The notes: generated by a model not told the origin, from the sequence alone. Numbered from the stretch's first letter, positions 19,815-29,103 are shown. The stretch is DNA of 64,000 nucleotides from Bacillota bacterium (GCA_030525285.1 JAUNFA010000006.1:1-64000), one strand, 5' to 3'. Translations and numbers: made by a program.

Positions 19815-20259
19815 CAAAGAACTTCACTTGGTTTTGAAGAACGGCACCAGCGATTCCAGAAAAGAATGGTTTGCTGTTGGAGATTATAAGAAACTTCCAG
19901 ATGAAGTCGGTGATAGAGATACAGCCCTTCCGGAAGAAGTTGCCGATAAAATGAAGGCCTTGCTGGCAGAATATAACGCTAAGGAAGAAAAGACCTTTGA
20001 GGATATTCTGGACTTTCATGTGAAGTTTGAGCGGATTCATCCGTTCCAGGACGGTAACGGTCGTGTGGGCAGATTGATCATGTTTAAGGAGTGCCTGAAA
20101 TATAATATTGTTCCGTTCATCATTGAGGACAATCTGAAGATGTTCTATTACCGTGGACTAAAGGAATGGGACAACGAAAAAGGCTATCTGACCGATACCT
20201 GCCTGACCGCACAGAACAAGTATAAAACGTATTTGGATTATTTTAGGATTGGGTATTAA
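19369..20259 (+). CDS. Fic-domain protein (predicted AMPylase) with N-terminal HTH
   Basis: 296 aa. Fic enzymes usually transfer AMP from ATP to hydroxyl groups of target proteins. An N-terminal MerR/excisionase-like helix-turn-helix (1-45) is followed by an inhibitory helix with the (S/T)xxxE(G/N) motif as Ser89-x-x-x-Glu93-Gly94, then the Fic core. The core has the complete catalytic motif HPFQDGNGRVGR starting at His224. This order (inhibitory helix N-terminal, same chain) is class II, so self-inhibition is expected. Ribosome site GGAGGAT. The stop codon directly abuts an integrase remnant in another frame. Confidence 0.9.
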   Translation: MRYLSVAEIAKKWDVSERSVRNYCAQGRVNGAFLTGKTWNIPENAEKPERANKRKEEPITLLDILKEQKVSKYSGGIYHKTQIDLTYNSNHMEGSCLTHDQTRCIFETNTIGIEKEVLNVDDVIETANHFHCIDIIIDHAKAALTEKRIKELHLVLKNGTSDSRKEWFAVGDYKKLPDEVGDRDTALPEEVADKMKALLAEYNAKEEKTFEDILDFHVKFERIHPFQDGNGRVGRLIMFKECLKYNIVPFIIEDNLKMFYYRGLKEWDNEKGYLTDTCLTAQNKYKTYLDYFRIGY

Positions 20260-20262
20260 GCA

Positions 20263-20412
20263 AGAAGCGATGTGCAGAAAATAATTTACAAAATGGGACA
20301 TACGGATGTAAGCATAGCGCTTAATGTCTATACGCATGTTAACTTCGAAGATGCTGAGAAGGAAGTGGAACGTATGAAGGAAAGTCTGAAGCTGGCAAAA
20401 GAGGCTTTTTGA
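20263..20412 (+). pseudogene. C-terminal remnant of a tyrosine recombinase (integrase)
   Basis: In the frame following the Fic stop codon, 20263-20412 reads RSDVQKIIYKMGHTDVSIAL followed by NVYTHVNFEDAEKEVERM and ends in TGA. MGHTDVSIALNVYTH matches the conserved LGHssi(x)TT(x)xYTH end of phage-type integrases, including the nucleophilic Tyr. Only about 49 residues remain, with no start codon or catalytic Arg boxes. It marks the right side of the island. Confidence 0.85.
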
Positions 20413-20435
20413 GGCAAAAAGGAGCATTGAATTAT

Positions 20436-21650
20436 ATGATTAAAATACTATTTATCTGCCACGGCAATATTTGCCGCTCAACCATGTGCGAGTTTGTGCT
20501 CAAGGACATGGTGGCTAAGGCCGGAATTGATTCGTATTTTGAAATTGATTCGGCGGCAACAAGTCGTGACGAACTCGGTAATGATACAGATCCGAGAACC
20601 AGACATAAACTGGACGAAGAAGGAGTACCATATGCGAAGCGCAGGGCACGTCAGGTAGTGGCAGAGGACTATGATTATTATGATATGTTAATATGCGCTG
20701 ATGACGCAAATGTGTGTAACACTGCAAGAATATGTGGCGGTGACCCGGAGCGCAAGATTGTCAAACTTATGGAGTTTGCAGGGAGTGACAGAAGTATTGC
20801 CGACCCTTGGTACACACACGATTTTGATGCAACATATGATGATGTTGCAGAGGGTTGTGAAGCTCTGTTAGTCAGACTCATGGAAGAAGCGAAACCCACA
20901 CACCTGGAGATTTTCAGGGAGCATGAAGAACTTTGCGGCTTTTTTACATTCAAAGAGGCAGCTGTTAACGGTTCGCCTTTTAACAATCCGCAGTTCTTTG
21001 AGAAGCTGGATATAGCTGATACGGTAAAGGTGTGGCCAAAGCAGGTTCACGGGACGGATATAGCAGTAATCGGTGCTGAAGATATTAATGTGGGCAGTTC
21101 TGACGGGGAGAATCAATCTGATAAGGTGAAGCACATAGTGATACCGGATACAGATGGAGCGGTAACCAACGTTACGGGAGTATTATTAACAACCGTTCAT
21201 GCGGATTGTTTGCCGGTATACTTTTATGACAGGGAGCATAGAGCAATAGGTCTGGTTCATGCAGGTTGGCGCGGTACTTGTGGAGGAATAGCTCCACAAT
21301 GTGTGAAACGCATGGCTGAAGAGTATGGAGCGGATCCGTCTGAAATTCAGGTATTTATAGGTCCCGGAATAGGCAAGTGCTGTTTTGAGGTTGGCCATGA
21401 AGTGTATGATGAATTTAAGGAAAAGTGGAGTTTTGCAGATGATTTTTCTTTGAAAAAGGATGATAAATTCTTCATGGATCTTAAGGGAATCAACAAACGA
21501 GAACTTATTGAGGCGGGTGTTAAGCCTGAGAATATTGGAGTATCAGACCACTGTACATTTCATGAGCCGGAGCTGTTCTGTTCATACAGAAGAGAAGGTG
21601 GCACGTATATGAGAATGGGAGCAGGTCTTGTAATTAAGGATAAGCATTAG
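20436..21650 (+). CDS. Fusion: low-molecular-weight protein tyrosine phosphatase + PgeF/YfiH laccase-domain protein
   Basis: 404 aa from the ATG at 20436 (AAGGAG upstream). Residues 1-150 are a complete LMW-PTP: P-loop CHGNICRS (Cys8-Ser15) and the general acid in DPWYTHD (Asp123). Residues about 155-404 are a YfiH/PgeF domain: KQVHGTD, VHADCLPVYFYD, VHAGWRGTCGG and FCSYRREGGTYMRM, with the His/Cys metal and purine site kept. PgeF proteins act on purine nucleosides. The two families are normally separate genes. The frame is continuous with no internal stop, and both active sites look intact, so the fusion seems functional. Confidence 0.88.
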   Translation: MIKILFICHGNICRSTMCEFVLKDMVAKAGIDSYFEIDSAATSRDELGNDTDPRTRHKLDEEGVPYAKRRARQVVAEDYDYYDMLICADDANVCNTARICGGDPERKIVKLMEFAGSDRSIADPWYTHDFDATYDDVAEGCEALLVRLMEEAKPTHLEIFREHEELCGFFTFKEAAVNGSPFNNPQFFEKLDIADTVKVWPKQVHGTDIAVIGAEDINVGSSDGENQSDKVKHIVIPDTDGAVTNVTGVLLTTVHADCLPVYFYDREHRAIGLVHAGWRGTCGGIAPQCVKRMAEEYGADPSEIQVFIGPGIGKCCFEVGHEVYDEFKEKWSFADDFSLKKDDKFFMDLKGINKRELIEAGVKPENIGVSDHCTFHEPELFCSYRREGGTYMRMGAGLVIKDKH

Positions 21651-21666
21651 AAGCTAAGGAGAATAA

Positions 21667-22419
21667 ATGAAGCTTATATCATGGAATGTTAATGGAATAA
21701 GGGCGGCGATGGGCAAAGGATTTTGCGAGGCCATGATTGAACAGAATGCGGATATCATATGCATTCAGGAAACAAAAATGCAGGAGGGACAGGCAGATGT
21801 GCCTCTTGAAGGATACTATCAGTACTGGAATTCAGCAGAAAGGAAAGGGTATTCAGGGACGGCTGTTTTTAGCAGAATAGAGCCGTTAAATGTGACCCGT
21901 GGAATAGGCATCTCGGAACATGACAAGGAAGGTCGTGTTCTGACATGTGAATATGATGATTTTTATCTGGTGAATGTATATACACCGAACTCACAGAACG
22001 AACTCAAACGACTGGATTACAGGATGACATGGGATGACGAATTCCGAGGATATCTTAAAAAACTGGAAGAAACCAAGCCGGTTATTACATGTGGTGACTT
22101 CAATGTTGCACATAAGGAAATCGACATTAAAAATCCGAAAACAAACAGACGAAATGCCGGATTCACAGACGAAGAAAGGGAGAAGATGACAATCCTTCAG
22201 CAGGAAGGATTCATAGATACTTTCAGATATTTTTACCCTGAGCTTGAACATGTATATTCCTGGTGGAGCTATCGATTTAATGCTCGCAAGAATAACGCTG
22301 GATGGAGAATTGACTATTTTCTGGTTTCACAGGCTTTGGCAAGTCGTCTTCAGGATGCTGAGATTCTCACAGACATATTCGGCAGCGATCACTGTCCGGT
22401 AACCCTTACAATCAGTTAA
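21667..22419 (+). CDS. xthA: Exodeoxyribonuclease III / AP endonuclease
   Basis: 250-aa EEP-fold DNA repair nuclease that incises abasic sites and trims 3' ends. Family signatures: SWNVNGIRA, IICIQETKMQ with the metal-binding Glu, NVYTPNS, CGDFNVAHKEID, WRIDYFLVS and the terminal GSDHCPV. Normal length. AAGGAG precedes the ATG. It begins 16 bp after the phosphatase/laccase fusion gene and is followed within 31 bp by a HAD gene, so the three probably share a transcript. Confidence 0.95.
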   Translation: MKLISWNVNGIRAAMGKGFCEAMIEQNADIICIQETKMQEGQADVPLEGYYQYWNSAERKGYSGTAVFSRIEPLNVTRGIGISEHDKEGRVLTCEYDDFYLVNVYTPNSQNELKRLDYRMTWDDEFRGYLKKLEETKPVITCGDFNVAHKEIDIKNPKTNRRNAGFTDEEREKMTILQQEGFIDTFRYFYPELEHVYSWWSYRFNARKNNAGWRIDYFLVSQALASRLQDAEILTDIFGSDHCPVTLTIS

Positions 22420-22449
22420 TGCAGTATTACAATAAAGAGGAAAAAGCAA

Positions 22450-23154
22450 GTGTACAAAATAGTGTTGTGGGACGTAGATGGAACTCTTCTGAATTTCAGT
22501 GCGTCCGAAAAAGCTGCCCTAAGAAGGTTATTTGCAGAGTACGGATTTGGCGAATGTACAGACGAAATGCTGGCAGACTACATTAAAATAAATCGCAGAT
22601 ACTGGAGAGCTCTCGAGCGGGGTGAGCTTACCAAACCGGAAATACTGGTGTACAGATTCAGAGAATTTCTGGAAAAGTATGGATTGAATGCACATGTTGC
22701 TGTGGAGTTTAATGCTAAGTATCAGAGTTATCTCGGGGATACAATTGTGTTTGAGGAAGGTGGTCTTGAGGCTGTGCAGGCATTGAAGGGCAAGGTTGTT
22801 CAATGTGCGGCAACTAACGGAACCATCGAAGCTCAGAAGAAAAAACTGAGGGAGTCCGGTCTTGACAAGCTTTTTGATTATCTTTTCATTTCAGATGAAA
22901 TCGGCATCGAAAAACCAGGCAGGGGTTTCTTTGATACAGTATGGGAAACTTTGGAAAAAGATGGTGTGCGATTTACAAAGAATGATGTAATAATTATCGG
23001 AGACTCGTTGACGAGTGATATGCAGGGTGGTGTTAATGCAGGCATAGCCACATGCTGGTTTAATCCGCATGGCATTGAGAATAATTCACAGTTGAATCTT
23101 GATTATGAGATATCAAGCCTGTCTCAGGTGTTGGCAATAATCGGAGCACTGTGA
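22450..23154 (+). CDS. HAD-superfamily phosphatase, YjjG-like (pyrimidine nucleotidase type)
   Basis: 234 aa from a GTG at 22450 with AGAGG upstream. HAD motif I is WDVDGTLLNF (nucleophile Asp8), followed by a helical C1 cap, motif II ATNGT, motif III lysine in GIEKPGRGFF, and motif IV IIGDSLTSDMQGG. The cap and EKPGRGFFDT resemble YjjG house-cleaning nucleotidases, which remove non-canonical pyrimidine nucleotides. The exact substrate is uncertain. Confidence 0.88.
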   Translation: MYKIVLWDVDGTLLNFSASEKAALRRLFAEYGFGECTDEMLADYIKINRRYWRALERGELTKPEILVYRFREFLEKYGLNAHVAVEFNAKYQSYLGDTIVFEEGGLEAVQALKGKVVQCAATNGTIEAQKKKLRESGLDKLFDYLFISDEIGIEKPGRGFFDTVWETLEKDGVRFTKNDVIIIGDSLTSDMQGGVNAGIATCWFNPHGIENNSQLNLDYEISSLSQVLAIIGAL

Positions 23155-23193
23155 TAAAATATATAAAAGAATTACTTTAAGGAGGTAAGAATC

Positions 23194-23706
23194 ATGATTT
23201 CAAAGAAAGTAGTAGACCTGCTCAACAATCAGGTTAATAAGGAATTCTATTCAGCATATCTGTATCTTGAATTTGCTAATTATTACAAAGAAGAAGGCCT
23301 TGACGGATACTATAACTGGTATTACGTTCAGGCTCAGGAAGAGAGAGACCATGCAGTTCTGTTCATGCAGTATCTGCAGCAGAACGGTGAAAAGGTTGTT
23401 CTTGAAGCAATCGATAAACCGGGAGTTACTATTGAGAACTTTATGGATCCACTTAGAGAAGGTGCTGCTCACGAGAGATATGTTACTGAACTCATTAACA
23501 CAATCTATGCTGCAGCATATGAGGAACATGACTTCAGAACAATGCAGTTCCTCGATTGGTTCGTTAAGGAACAGGCTGAAGAAGAAGAGAATGCTGATGA
23601 TATGATTAAGAAGTTTGAACTCTTCGGTGATGACAGCAAGAGCCTTTATATGATTGACCAGGAACTGGCAGCAAGAGTATATGCAGCTCCATCACTGGTA
23701 TTGTAA
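23194..23706 (+). CDS. ftnA: Ferritin (non-haem, bacterial)
   Basis: 170-aa four-helix iron-storage protein. Ferroxidase ligands are visible as EFYSAYLYLEF, EERDHA and EEEENADDM, and the QVNKEFYSAY start is typical of FtnA. AAGGAGG precedes the ATG. The gene ends at a good terminator. No Fur-like box was recognised in the 39-bp upstream gap. Confidence 0.95.
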   Translation: MISKKVVDLLNNQVNKEFYSAYLYLEFANYYKEEGLDGYYNWYYVQAQEERDHAVLFMQYLQQNGEKVVLEAIDKPGVTIENFMDPLREGAAHERYVTELINTIYAAAYEEHDFRTMQFLDWFVKEQAEEEENADDMIKKFELFGDDSKSLYMIDQELAARVYAAPSLVL

Positions 23707-23760
23707 TAATTCATGTGACATTTGAATCTCATGGATTATGTTTATGAATTAAACTGAATT

Positions 23761-23810
23761 AAAACCGGCTTGCAAAGAGGTGAAACACCTCAGAGCAGGC
23801 CGGTTTTTTT
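23761..23810 (+). terminator. Terminator after ferritin gene
   Basis: The outer stem AAACCGGC/GCCGGTTT and the inner stem GAGGTG-AAA-CACCTC form a branched-free hairpin followed by seven T residues. It separates ftnA from the convergent minus-strand gene. Confidence 0.85.
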
Positions 23811-23828
23811 GAAATCCATTGTATGAAA

Positions 23829-24869
23829 TTATACAATACCAACTGCATGCTGTACGATAAGCGACACTACAGCTACCGCAAACCAGCAGCAAAGTCCTAG
23901 ACATATGGGTTTAATACCGTTAGTGAGAAGTTTCCTGATGTTGGTATTTAGCCCTATTGCGGTCATGGCCATAATAATCATGAATTTACCTATTTGAACA
24001 AGGCCTGATGCAACGGTAACCGGTATTGGCAGGAATGTGTTAAGAATTGCAGATGCAAGGAATCCAAGGACAAACCAGGGGAATATTCTCACAATGCTGA
24101 AGTTGCCCGAGGGACTGGATTCGGATCCTGTGGCAGTTCTTTTGAGTTTTCGCGTTGTATATATAGCGAGAACAAGTGTTATTGGAATAATCATAAGTGT
24201 CCTCGTCAGTTTGACTATGGTTGCAAAGGCAAGGGCTGTGTTGTTTCCTGCGGCATTACTCCATGCTGCGCTTGCGGCAACAACTGATGAAGTATCATTA
24301 ATTGCCGTTCCTGCCCACATGCCGAAGCCGGTATCGGACATTCCTATAAGTCTGCCGAGAGCTGGGAAAATGAATACAGCTATAATATTGAACAAAAATA
24401 TTGTAGATATTGCTTGTGCTACATCTTCATCTTTGGCACGTATTACAGGGGCGGTTGCAGCAATTGCAGAGCCTCCGCATATTGAAGTGCCGACACCGAT
24501 TAAAGTAGTCGTATTGCCGTCGACTTTCAAGGCTTTGCCTGCAAAAAAGGCGGTAAGAAATGATGCCGACAATGTAAAAATTATTACCGCCAGTGACTGA
24601 GTACCGACTTTAATGACGTTAAACAGATTCATTTCAAATCCCAGAAGCACAATTGAGTATTGAAGGATATATTTTGATGTGAATTTAATACCACTGTCTA
24701 ATCTGGCAGGTCGCTTGAATAGTGCCAGAAGCATGCCCATGAGAATGCCGAATACCGGACCGCCGATAATGGGAAAACTTTTGCCCAGTAAGAATGCCGG
24801 AAGTGCGATTAGAAAGCAACATCCTATTCCAATCAACATTTCTTTTTTAAAAAAATTTTGTTTTGTCAT
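23829..24869 (-). CDS. YeiH-family (UPF0324) putative sulfate/anion exporter
   Basis: 346-aa integral membrane protein with about 9-10 hydrophobic helices. Family signatures FPIIGGPVFGILMG, GVGTSICGGSAIAA and GTAINDTSSVVAA are all present. YeiH/YeeE-like proteins are annotated as putative sulfate exporters, but the substrate is not proven. AAAGGAG precedes the ATG. On the minus strand TATAAT (24919-24924) may be its -10. It is divergent from the copper operon, with 139 bp between the two start codons. Confidence 0.85.
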   Translation of the reverse strand: MTKQNFFKKEMLIGIGCCFLIALPAFLLGKSFPIIGGPVFGILMGMLLALFKRPARLDSGIKFTSKYILQYSIVLLGFEMNLFNVIKVGTQSLAVIIFTLSASFLTAFFAGKALKVDGNTTTLIGVGTSICGGSAIAATAPVIRAKDEDVAQAISTIFLFNIIAVFIFPALGRLIGMSDTGFGMWAGTAINDTSSVVAASAAWSNAAGNNTALAFATIVKLTRTLMIIPITLVLAIYTTRKLKRTATGSESSPSGNFSIVRIFPWFVLGFLASAILNTFLPIPVTVASGLVQIGKFMIIMAMTAIGLNTNIRKLLTNGIKPICLGLCCWFAVAVVSLIVQHAVGIV

Positions 24870-24939
24870 TTATGTATTTAACTCCTTTTGCAGTGTGTAT
24901 TTATGCTATCAACGAAACATTATAACATTGTAAAGCATC

Positions 24940-24968
24940 TTGACATATACCCCTAGGGGGTATATTAT
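24940..24968 (+). promoter_or_regulatory. csoR-copA promoter with CsoR operator in the spacer
   Basis: TTGACA (24940-24945) and TATTAT (24963-24968) are 17 bp apart. The spacer is filled by TATACCCCTAGGGGGTATA (24946-24964), a perfect 8-bp inverted repeat around TAG. This is the GC-rich core typical of copper-sensing CsoR operators. Apo-CsoR bound here would block RNA polymerase; Cu(I) would release it. Confidence 0.88.
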
Positions 24969-25008
24969 TTCCATATAATTTATAAGAAGAGAGGTGCTAA
25001 AGGTAATC

Positions 25009-25344
25009 ATGAAAGAAGATAATTGCTGTGCCTGCAAGCACAATCGGGCAGAGGGTGAGAGTCCGGACAGAAGTACAATACGACCGGACAGCGAATATAA
25101 ACAGCTGATGAACAGATTGTCACGAATTGAAGGTCAGATTAAGGGAATTCGCGGCATGCTTGAAAAGGACGCATATTGCACAGACATCATAACTCAGGTG
25201 AGTGCAGTGAATGCGGCACTTAACGCATTTAACAGACAGCTGCTCACAAGTCATATTAAAGGCTGCGTTACGAGAGATATACTTGAGGGAAGGGAAGACA
25301 GTGTAGAGGATCTTCTCACAACACTCCAAAAACTGATGAAATAA
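25009..25344 (+). CDS. csoR: Copper-sensing transcriptional repressor
   Basis: 111-aa all-helical repressor. The copper ligands Cys57, His82 and Cys86 have the same spacing (25 and 4) as in known CsoR proteins. RLSRIEGQIKGIRGML is the family signature. A Cys-rich N terminus (CCACKHN) is extra. The ATG at 25009 with AAAGG 8 nt upstream is preferred over a GTG at 24994. It is followed by copA in the same operon. Confidence 0.92.
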   Translation: MKEDNCCACKHNRAEGESPDRSTIRPDSEYKQLMNRLSRIEGQIKGIRGMLEKDAYCTDIITQVSAVNAALNAFNRQLLTSHIKGCVTRDILEGREDSVEDLLTTLQKLMK

Positions 25345-25386
25345 CGGTTAAACAATAATGCAACGGTAATCTGAAGGGAGAAAAAT

Positions 25387-27630
25387 ATGAGAAAATACAA
25401 TATTACCGGTATGGGATGCGCTGCGTGCAGCGCCAGAGTTGAGAAGGCAGTAAGTAAGCTGCCTGGTGTAGAAAAATGTTCAGTAAGTCTTATTACAAAT
25501 TCAATGGGCATTGAGGGAAGTGCTTCAGACCATGAAATCATAACAGCTGTGGAGGAGGCAGGATACGGGGCGTCAGTTGCTTCAGAGGAATCAACACAGG
25601 CAGAAGAAGACCCTCTGGGGGACCCGGAGAGAAAGCTGCTTAAACGAAGACTTAAATATTCAATAATACTTCTGGTGGTCATAATGTATATGACCATGGG
25701 CCAGCTTATGCTAGGACTTCCAGGGCTGCCCCTTAATGATATTGAACTTGAAATAATTGCTGCGGTGCTGACACTGGCAGTAATGGTAATTAACGGCAGA
25801 TTTTATGTGAATGGAGTAAAAAGCATATTGAGGCGTGCTCCCAATATGGATGCTTTGGTGGCGATAGGTTCAGGTGCTGCTTTCGGATACAGTATGTGGA
25901 TACTGATTGATACGATTATGTCAGTGGGAGGTGTTGCAAATATCAGGGAACAAACAGAGAGTATGGGAATCTCAGGCAATATGTTTCTTGAATCTGCAGC
26001 CATGATTCTGACTTTGATTACATTGGGTAAATATCTTGAGGCCAGATCCAAAGGTCGCACAGCCGATGCTCTCAGGAATCTTATGCGTCTGGCACCGGAA
26101 ACAGCAACGCTTATCATTGATGAACAACAGGTCCAGGTACCCGTGGAGCAGGTAAAGCCCGGAGACATCTTTGCAGTAAAACCCGGTGAAAAGATTCCTG
26201 TAGACGGGGTAGTCGAAGAGGGTATAAGTGCAGTTAATGAATCGGCACTTACAGGTGAAAGTATACCCGTTGACAAATTCACAGGTGATGCTGTCTCTGC
26301 GGCAACGGCAAACACTTCAGGATATCTGATATGCAGGGCGACACGCGTGGGAAAAGATACGACTTTTGCTCAAATAATCAGATTGATGGATGAAGCAGCG
26401 GCGACCAAGGCGCCAATTGCAGGAATGGCGGACAAGGTAGCGGGAATCTTCGTACCAGTTGTTGTTGCCATTGCAGTCATTGTGTTTGCAGCGTGGCTCA
26501 TTAGCGGAGCATCTGTGGCAGAAGCGCTTAACTTCAGTATCAGTGTTCTGGTAATCAGCTGTCCATGTGCACTGGGTCTTGCGACGCCAGTTGCAGTAAT
26601 GACAGGAACCGGTGCAGGAGCAACTCACGGGATACTTTTCAAAACAGCGGAAGCCCTTGAAGAAACCGGCAAGGTATCGGTAGTTGTTCTTGATAAGACA
26701 GGAACGGTAACTGAAGGACATCCAGTTGTTACAGATGTTGTTGAAGGGGATGGCTACAGCAAAGACAATTTGTTAAGATTAGCTTATTCCCTGGAAAGCA
26801 TGAGCGAGCATCCCCTGGCACAGGCTGTATGTGAGTATGCCAGGTCAGAGCATATGAGAACGAAGAAAATTACAGAATTCACTGCAATGCCGGGTAATGG
26901 AATAATGGGGTTCATGGACGGTATGCAGGCATGTGCAGGAAGCCTGGAACTGATTGAAAGTCAGATAGACATATCTGATTCGGACAGAGCAAGGGCGGAA
27001 GCAATGGAAAGAGAAGGAAAGACTGTAATGTTTTTTTCTTTGGACGGGGAACTTGCAGGTCTTATTGCAGTAGCTGATAATCTGAAGGAAGATGCACCGG
27101 CTGCAGTAGAGCAGATTAAATCCTTGGGTATTAATGTTGTTTTGCTGACCGGAGATAACGCCGAAACTGCACGAGCGGCCGGCAATGCTACAGGTATTGA
27201 TAATGTCATTGCACAGGTTATGCCTGCTGATAAGGAAAGGGTTCTTACGGAGCTTGCTGAAGAAGGAAAGACTGCCATGGTAGGAGACGGTATCAATGAC
27301 GCACCTGCTCTGGTCAGAGCTGACGTGGGTATTGCAATAGGTGCTGGAACTGACGTGGCCATAGATGCGGCTGACGTGGTTCTGATGAGCAGCAGACTTA
27401 CGGATGTGGCTGCGGCTGTACGCCTAAGCAGAAGGACTGTAAGAATCATAAAACAGAATCTTTTCTGGGCATTCATATATAACATAATAGGCATTCCAAT
27501 TGCGGCAGGTGTTCTGGCAGGAGCGGGAATTGTGCTCAATCCAATGATTGCAGCGGCCTGCATGTGTCTGTCAAGCGTATGTGTGGTTACTAACGCATTG
27601 AGGTTAAATAAAGAAACAGTGAATAATTAA
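25387..27630 (+). CDS. copA: Copper-exporting P1B-type ATPase
   Basis: 747-aa Cu(I) efflux ATPase of the cell membrane. One N-terminal heavy-metal domain (GMGCAAC, Cys11/Cys14), paired membrane helices, A-domain TGES, membrane CPC (Cys392/Cys394), phosphorylation DKTGT (Asp436), nucleotide-binding SEHPLA, hinge GDGINDAP, and terminal helices with YNIIGIP and the MxxSS segment. All motifs are intact. GAAGGGAG precedes the ATG. It is controlled through the CsoR operator upstream. Confidence 0.95.
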   Translation: MRKYNITGMGCAACSARVEKAVSKLPGVEKCSVSLITNSMGIEGSASDHEIITAVEEAGYGASVASEESTQAEEDPLGDPERKLLKRRLKYSIILLVVIMYMTMGQLMLGLPGLPLNDIELEIIAAVLTLAVMVINGRFYVNGVKSILRRAPNMDALVAIGSGAAFGYSMWILIDTIMSVGGVANIREQTESMGISGNMFLESAAMILTLITLGKYLEARSKGRTADALRNLMRLAPETATLIIDEQQVQVPVEQVKPGDIFAVKPGEKIPVDGVVEEGISAVNESALTGESIPVDKFTGDAVSAATANTSGYLICRATRVGKDTTFAQIIRLMDEAAATKAPIAGMADKVAGIFVPVVVAIAVIVFAAWLISGASVAEALNFSISVLVISCPCALGLATPVAVMTGTGAGATHGILFKTAEALEETGKVSVVVLDKTGTVTEGHPVVTDVVEGDGYSKDNLLRLAYSLESMSEHPLAQAVCEYARSEHMRTKKITEFTAMPGNGIMGFMDGMQACAGSLELIESQIDISDSDRARAEAMEREGKTVMFFSLDGELAGLIAVADNLKEDAPAAVEQIKSLGINVVLLTGDNAETARAAGNATGIDNVIAQVMPADKERVLTELAEEGKTAMVGDGINDAPALVRADVGIAIGAGTDVAIDAADVVLMSSRLTDVAAAVRLSRRTVRIIKQNLFWAFIYNIIGIPIAAGVLAGAGIVLNPMIAAACMCLSSVCVVTNALRLNKETVNN

Positions 27631-27634
27631 AATT

Positions 27635-28468
27635 ATGGATACAAAAGTCAGGACAAATGAAAAACTTGAAATATTAAAAGATTATCTGCGTGGTCTTGGC
27701 AGAGTGGCAGTTGCCTTTTCGGGAGGCGTTGACTCGACTCTTTTGCTTGATGTTGCAAAAGAGGTGCTAGGTGAAAACGCCGTGGCTGTTACAGCAGTAT
27801 CAGAACTGTTCCCCGATAGTGAGAACAGTGAAGCTGACAGATTTTGCGTGGATAAGGGAATAAAGCAGATTCATGTACGGGTCAGACCTCTTGATATACC
27901 GGAGTTTACGGCTAATCCTCCGGATAAGTGCTATGTATGCAAAAGATTCATTTTTAAAGAAATTATGGACGTTGCAGACAGAGCGGCAGTATGTGAAGGA
28001 TCAAATAAATCCGATGAGGGTGATTATCGTCCGGGAATGAAAGCAATAGCTGAACTGGGAGTACACAGCCCATTGAGAGAGGCGGGGCTTACTAAGGATG
28101 AAATAAGGACTCTATCAAAGGAGAGAAATTTAAGCACATGGTGCAAGCCTTCATTTCCATGTCTGGCGACTAGAATAGCATACGGCGAGAACATTACTCC
28201 CGAAAAAATTGCAATGGTTGAAGCGGCGGAGAATTATATTTTTAAATTGGGAATAAATCAGGGAAGAGTTCGCATGCACGGTGATATTGCAAGAATTGAA
28301 GTTGACAGGGAGAGTATCGTCAGAATGGCGGAACACTCGCAGCAAATATGTGATTATATTACCGGTTTGGGGTTCAGATATGTTACACTTGACCTGGCCG
28401 GTTACGAAATGGGAAGCATGAACAGAATACTCGAAAAAAGTGAATGTGTTCACGCAGATAATGGATAG
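27635..28468 (+). CDS. larE: LarE-like ATP-dependent sacrificial sulfur transferase
   Basis: 277 aa, PP-loop ATP pyrophosphatase (SGGVDSTLL, about residues 31-39). LarE family features: VTAVSELFPDSE, CYVCKR, EGSNKSDEGDYRPG and WCKPSFPCLATR. The extra cysteines (CYVCK plus the CKPSFPC pair) resemble LarE forms that bind an iron-sulfur cluster rather than sacrificing a cysteine. LarE makes the nickel-pincer cofactor of lactate racemase-type enzymes; no larA, larB or larC lies in this window. It follows copA by 4 bp, so it is co-transcribed. Sulfur transfer to another acceptor is possible. Confidence 0.85.
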   Translation: MDTKVRTNEKLEILKDYLRGLGRVAVAFSGGVDSTLLLDVAKEVLGENAVAVTAVSELFPDSENSEADRFCVDKGIKQIHVRVRPLDIPEFTANPPDKCYVCKRFIFKEIMDVADRAAVCEGSNKSDEGDYRPGMKAIAELGVHSPLREAGLTKDEIRTLSKERNLSTWCKPSFPCLATRIAYGENITPEKIAMVEAAENYIFKLGINQGRVRMHGDIARIEVDRESIVRMAEHSQQICDYITGLGFRYVTLDLAGYEMGSMNRILEKSECVHADNG

Positions 28469-28494
28469 ACAAGTTATAACAGGGAGGTATGAAA

Positions 28495-29094
28495 ATGACA
28501 GAGAACATTTCAAGAGAAGAGGCATTTCAGCTGCTTAAGGAACATAATAAGGATGCTTTTCACATCCAGCATGCCATTACGGTGGAAGCGGTTATGAAGT
28601 GGTTCGCACAGGAACTTGGCTTTGGAGATGAGGCAGAATACTGGGGAATTGTAGGGCTTCTTCACGATATTGATTTCGAGGAATATCCTGAAGAACATTG
28701 TCTTAAGGCACCCGAAATTCTGCGTAATGCAGGTGTGAGCGAGGATATTATTCATAGTGTGGTAAGCCATGGATTCGGCATAACAGTGGAAGTTGAGCCG
28801 GAACATGACATGGAAAAAGTGCTGTTTGCCGCTGATGAGCTAACAGGACTTATCTGGGCATGTGCTTTGATGAGACCTTCACAGAGCACCAAAGATATGG
28901 AACTTAAATCTCTGAAGAAAAAGTACAAGAATCTTAAGTTTGCAGCAGGTTGTTCAAGAGATGTTATCAATCGCGGAGCAGAGATGCTCGGCTGGGAACT
29001 GGCAGAGCTTCAGCAGAAAACTCTGGACGCAATGAAAGCTACAGAAGACGAAATCAACGAAAAATTCGCAGAATATGAGGCGTCAGTTTCATAG
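28495..29094 (+). CDS. HD-domain metal-dependent phosphohydrolase-like protein
   Basis: 199 aa from the ATG at 28495 (GGGAGG 7 nt upstream; the ATG at 28489 is too close). The HD motif LLHDIDFEEYPEEH and a following VVSHGFG are present, along with the preceding HIQHAITVEAVM, giving the H...HD...D set of metal ligands. Small HD hydrolases of this type are often misnamed; the substrate is unknown. It is followed by an M20 peptidase gene 9 bp on. Confidence 0.82.
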   Translation: MTENISREEAFQLLKEHNKDAFHIQHAITVEAVMKWFAQELGFGDEAEYWGIVGLLHDIDFEEYPEEHCLKAPEILRNAGVSEDIIHSVVSHGFGITVEVEPEHDMEKVLFAADELTGLIWACALMRPSQSTKDMELKSLKKKYKNLKFAAGCSRDVINRGAEMLGWELAELQQKTLDAMKATEDEINEKFAEYEASVS

Positions 29095-29103
29095 AGGTAG
29101 GTT

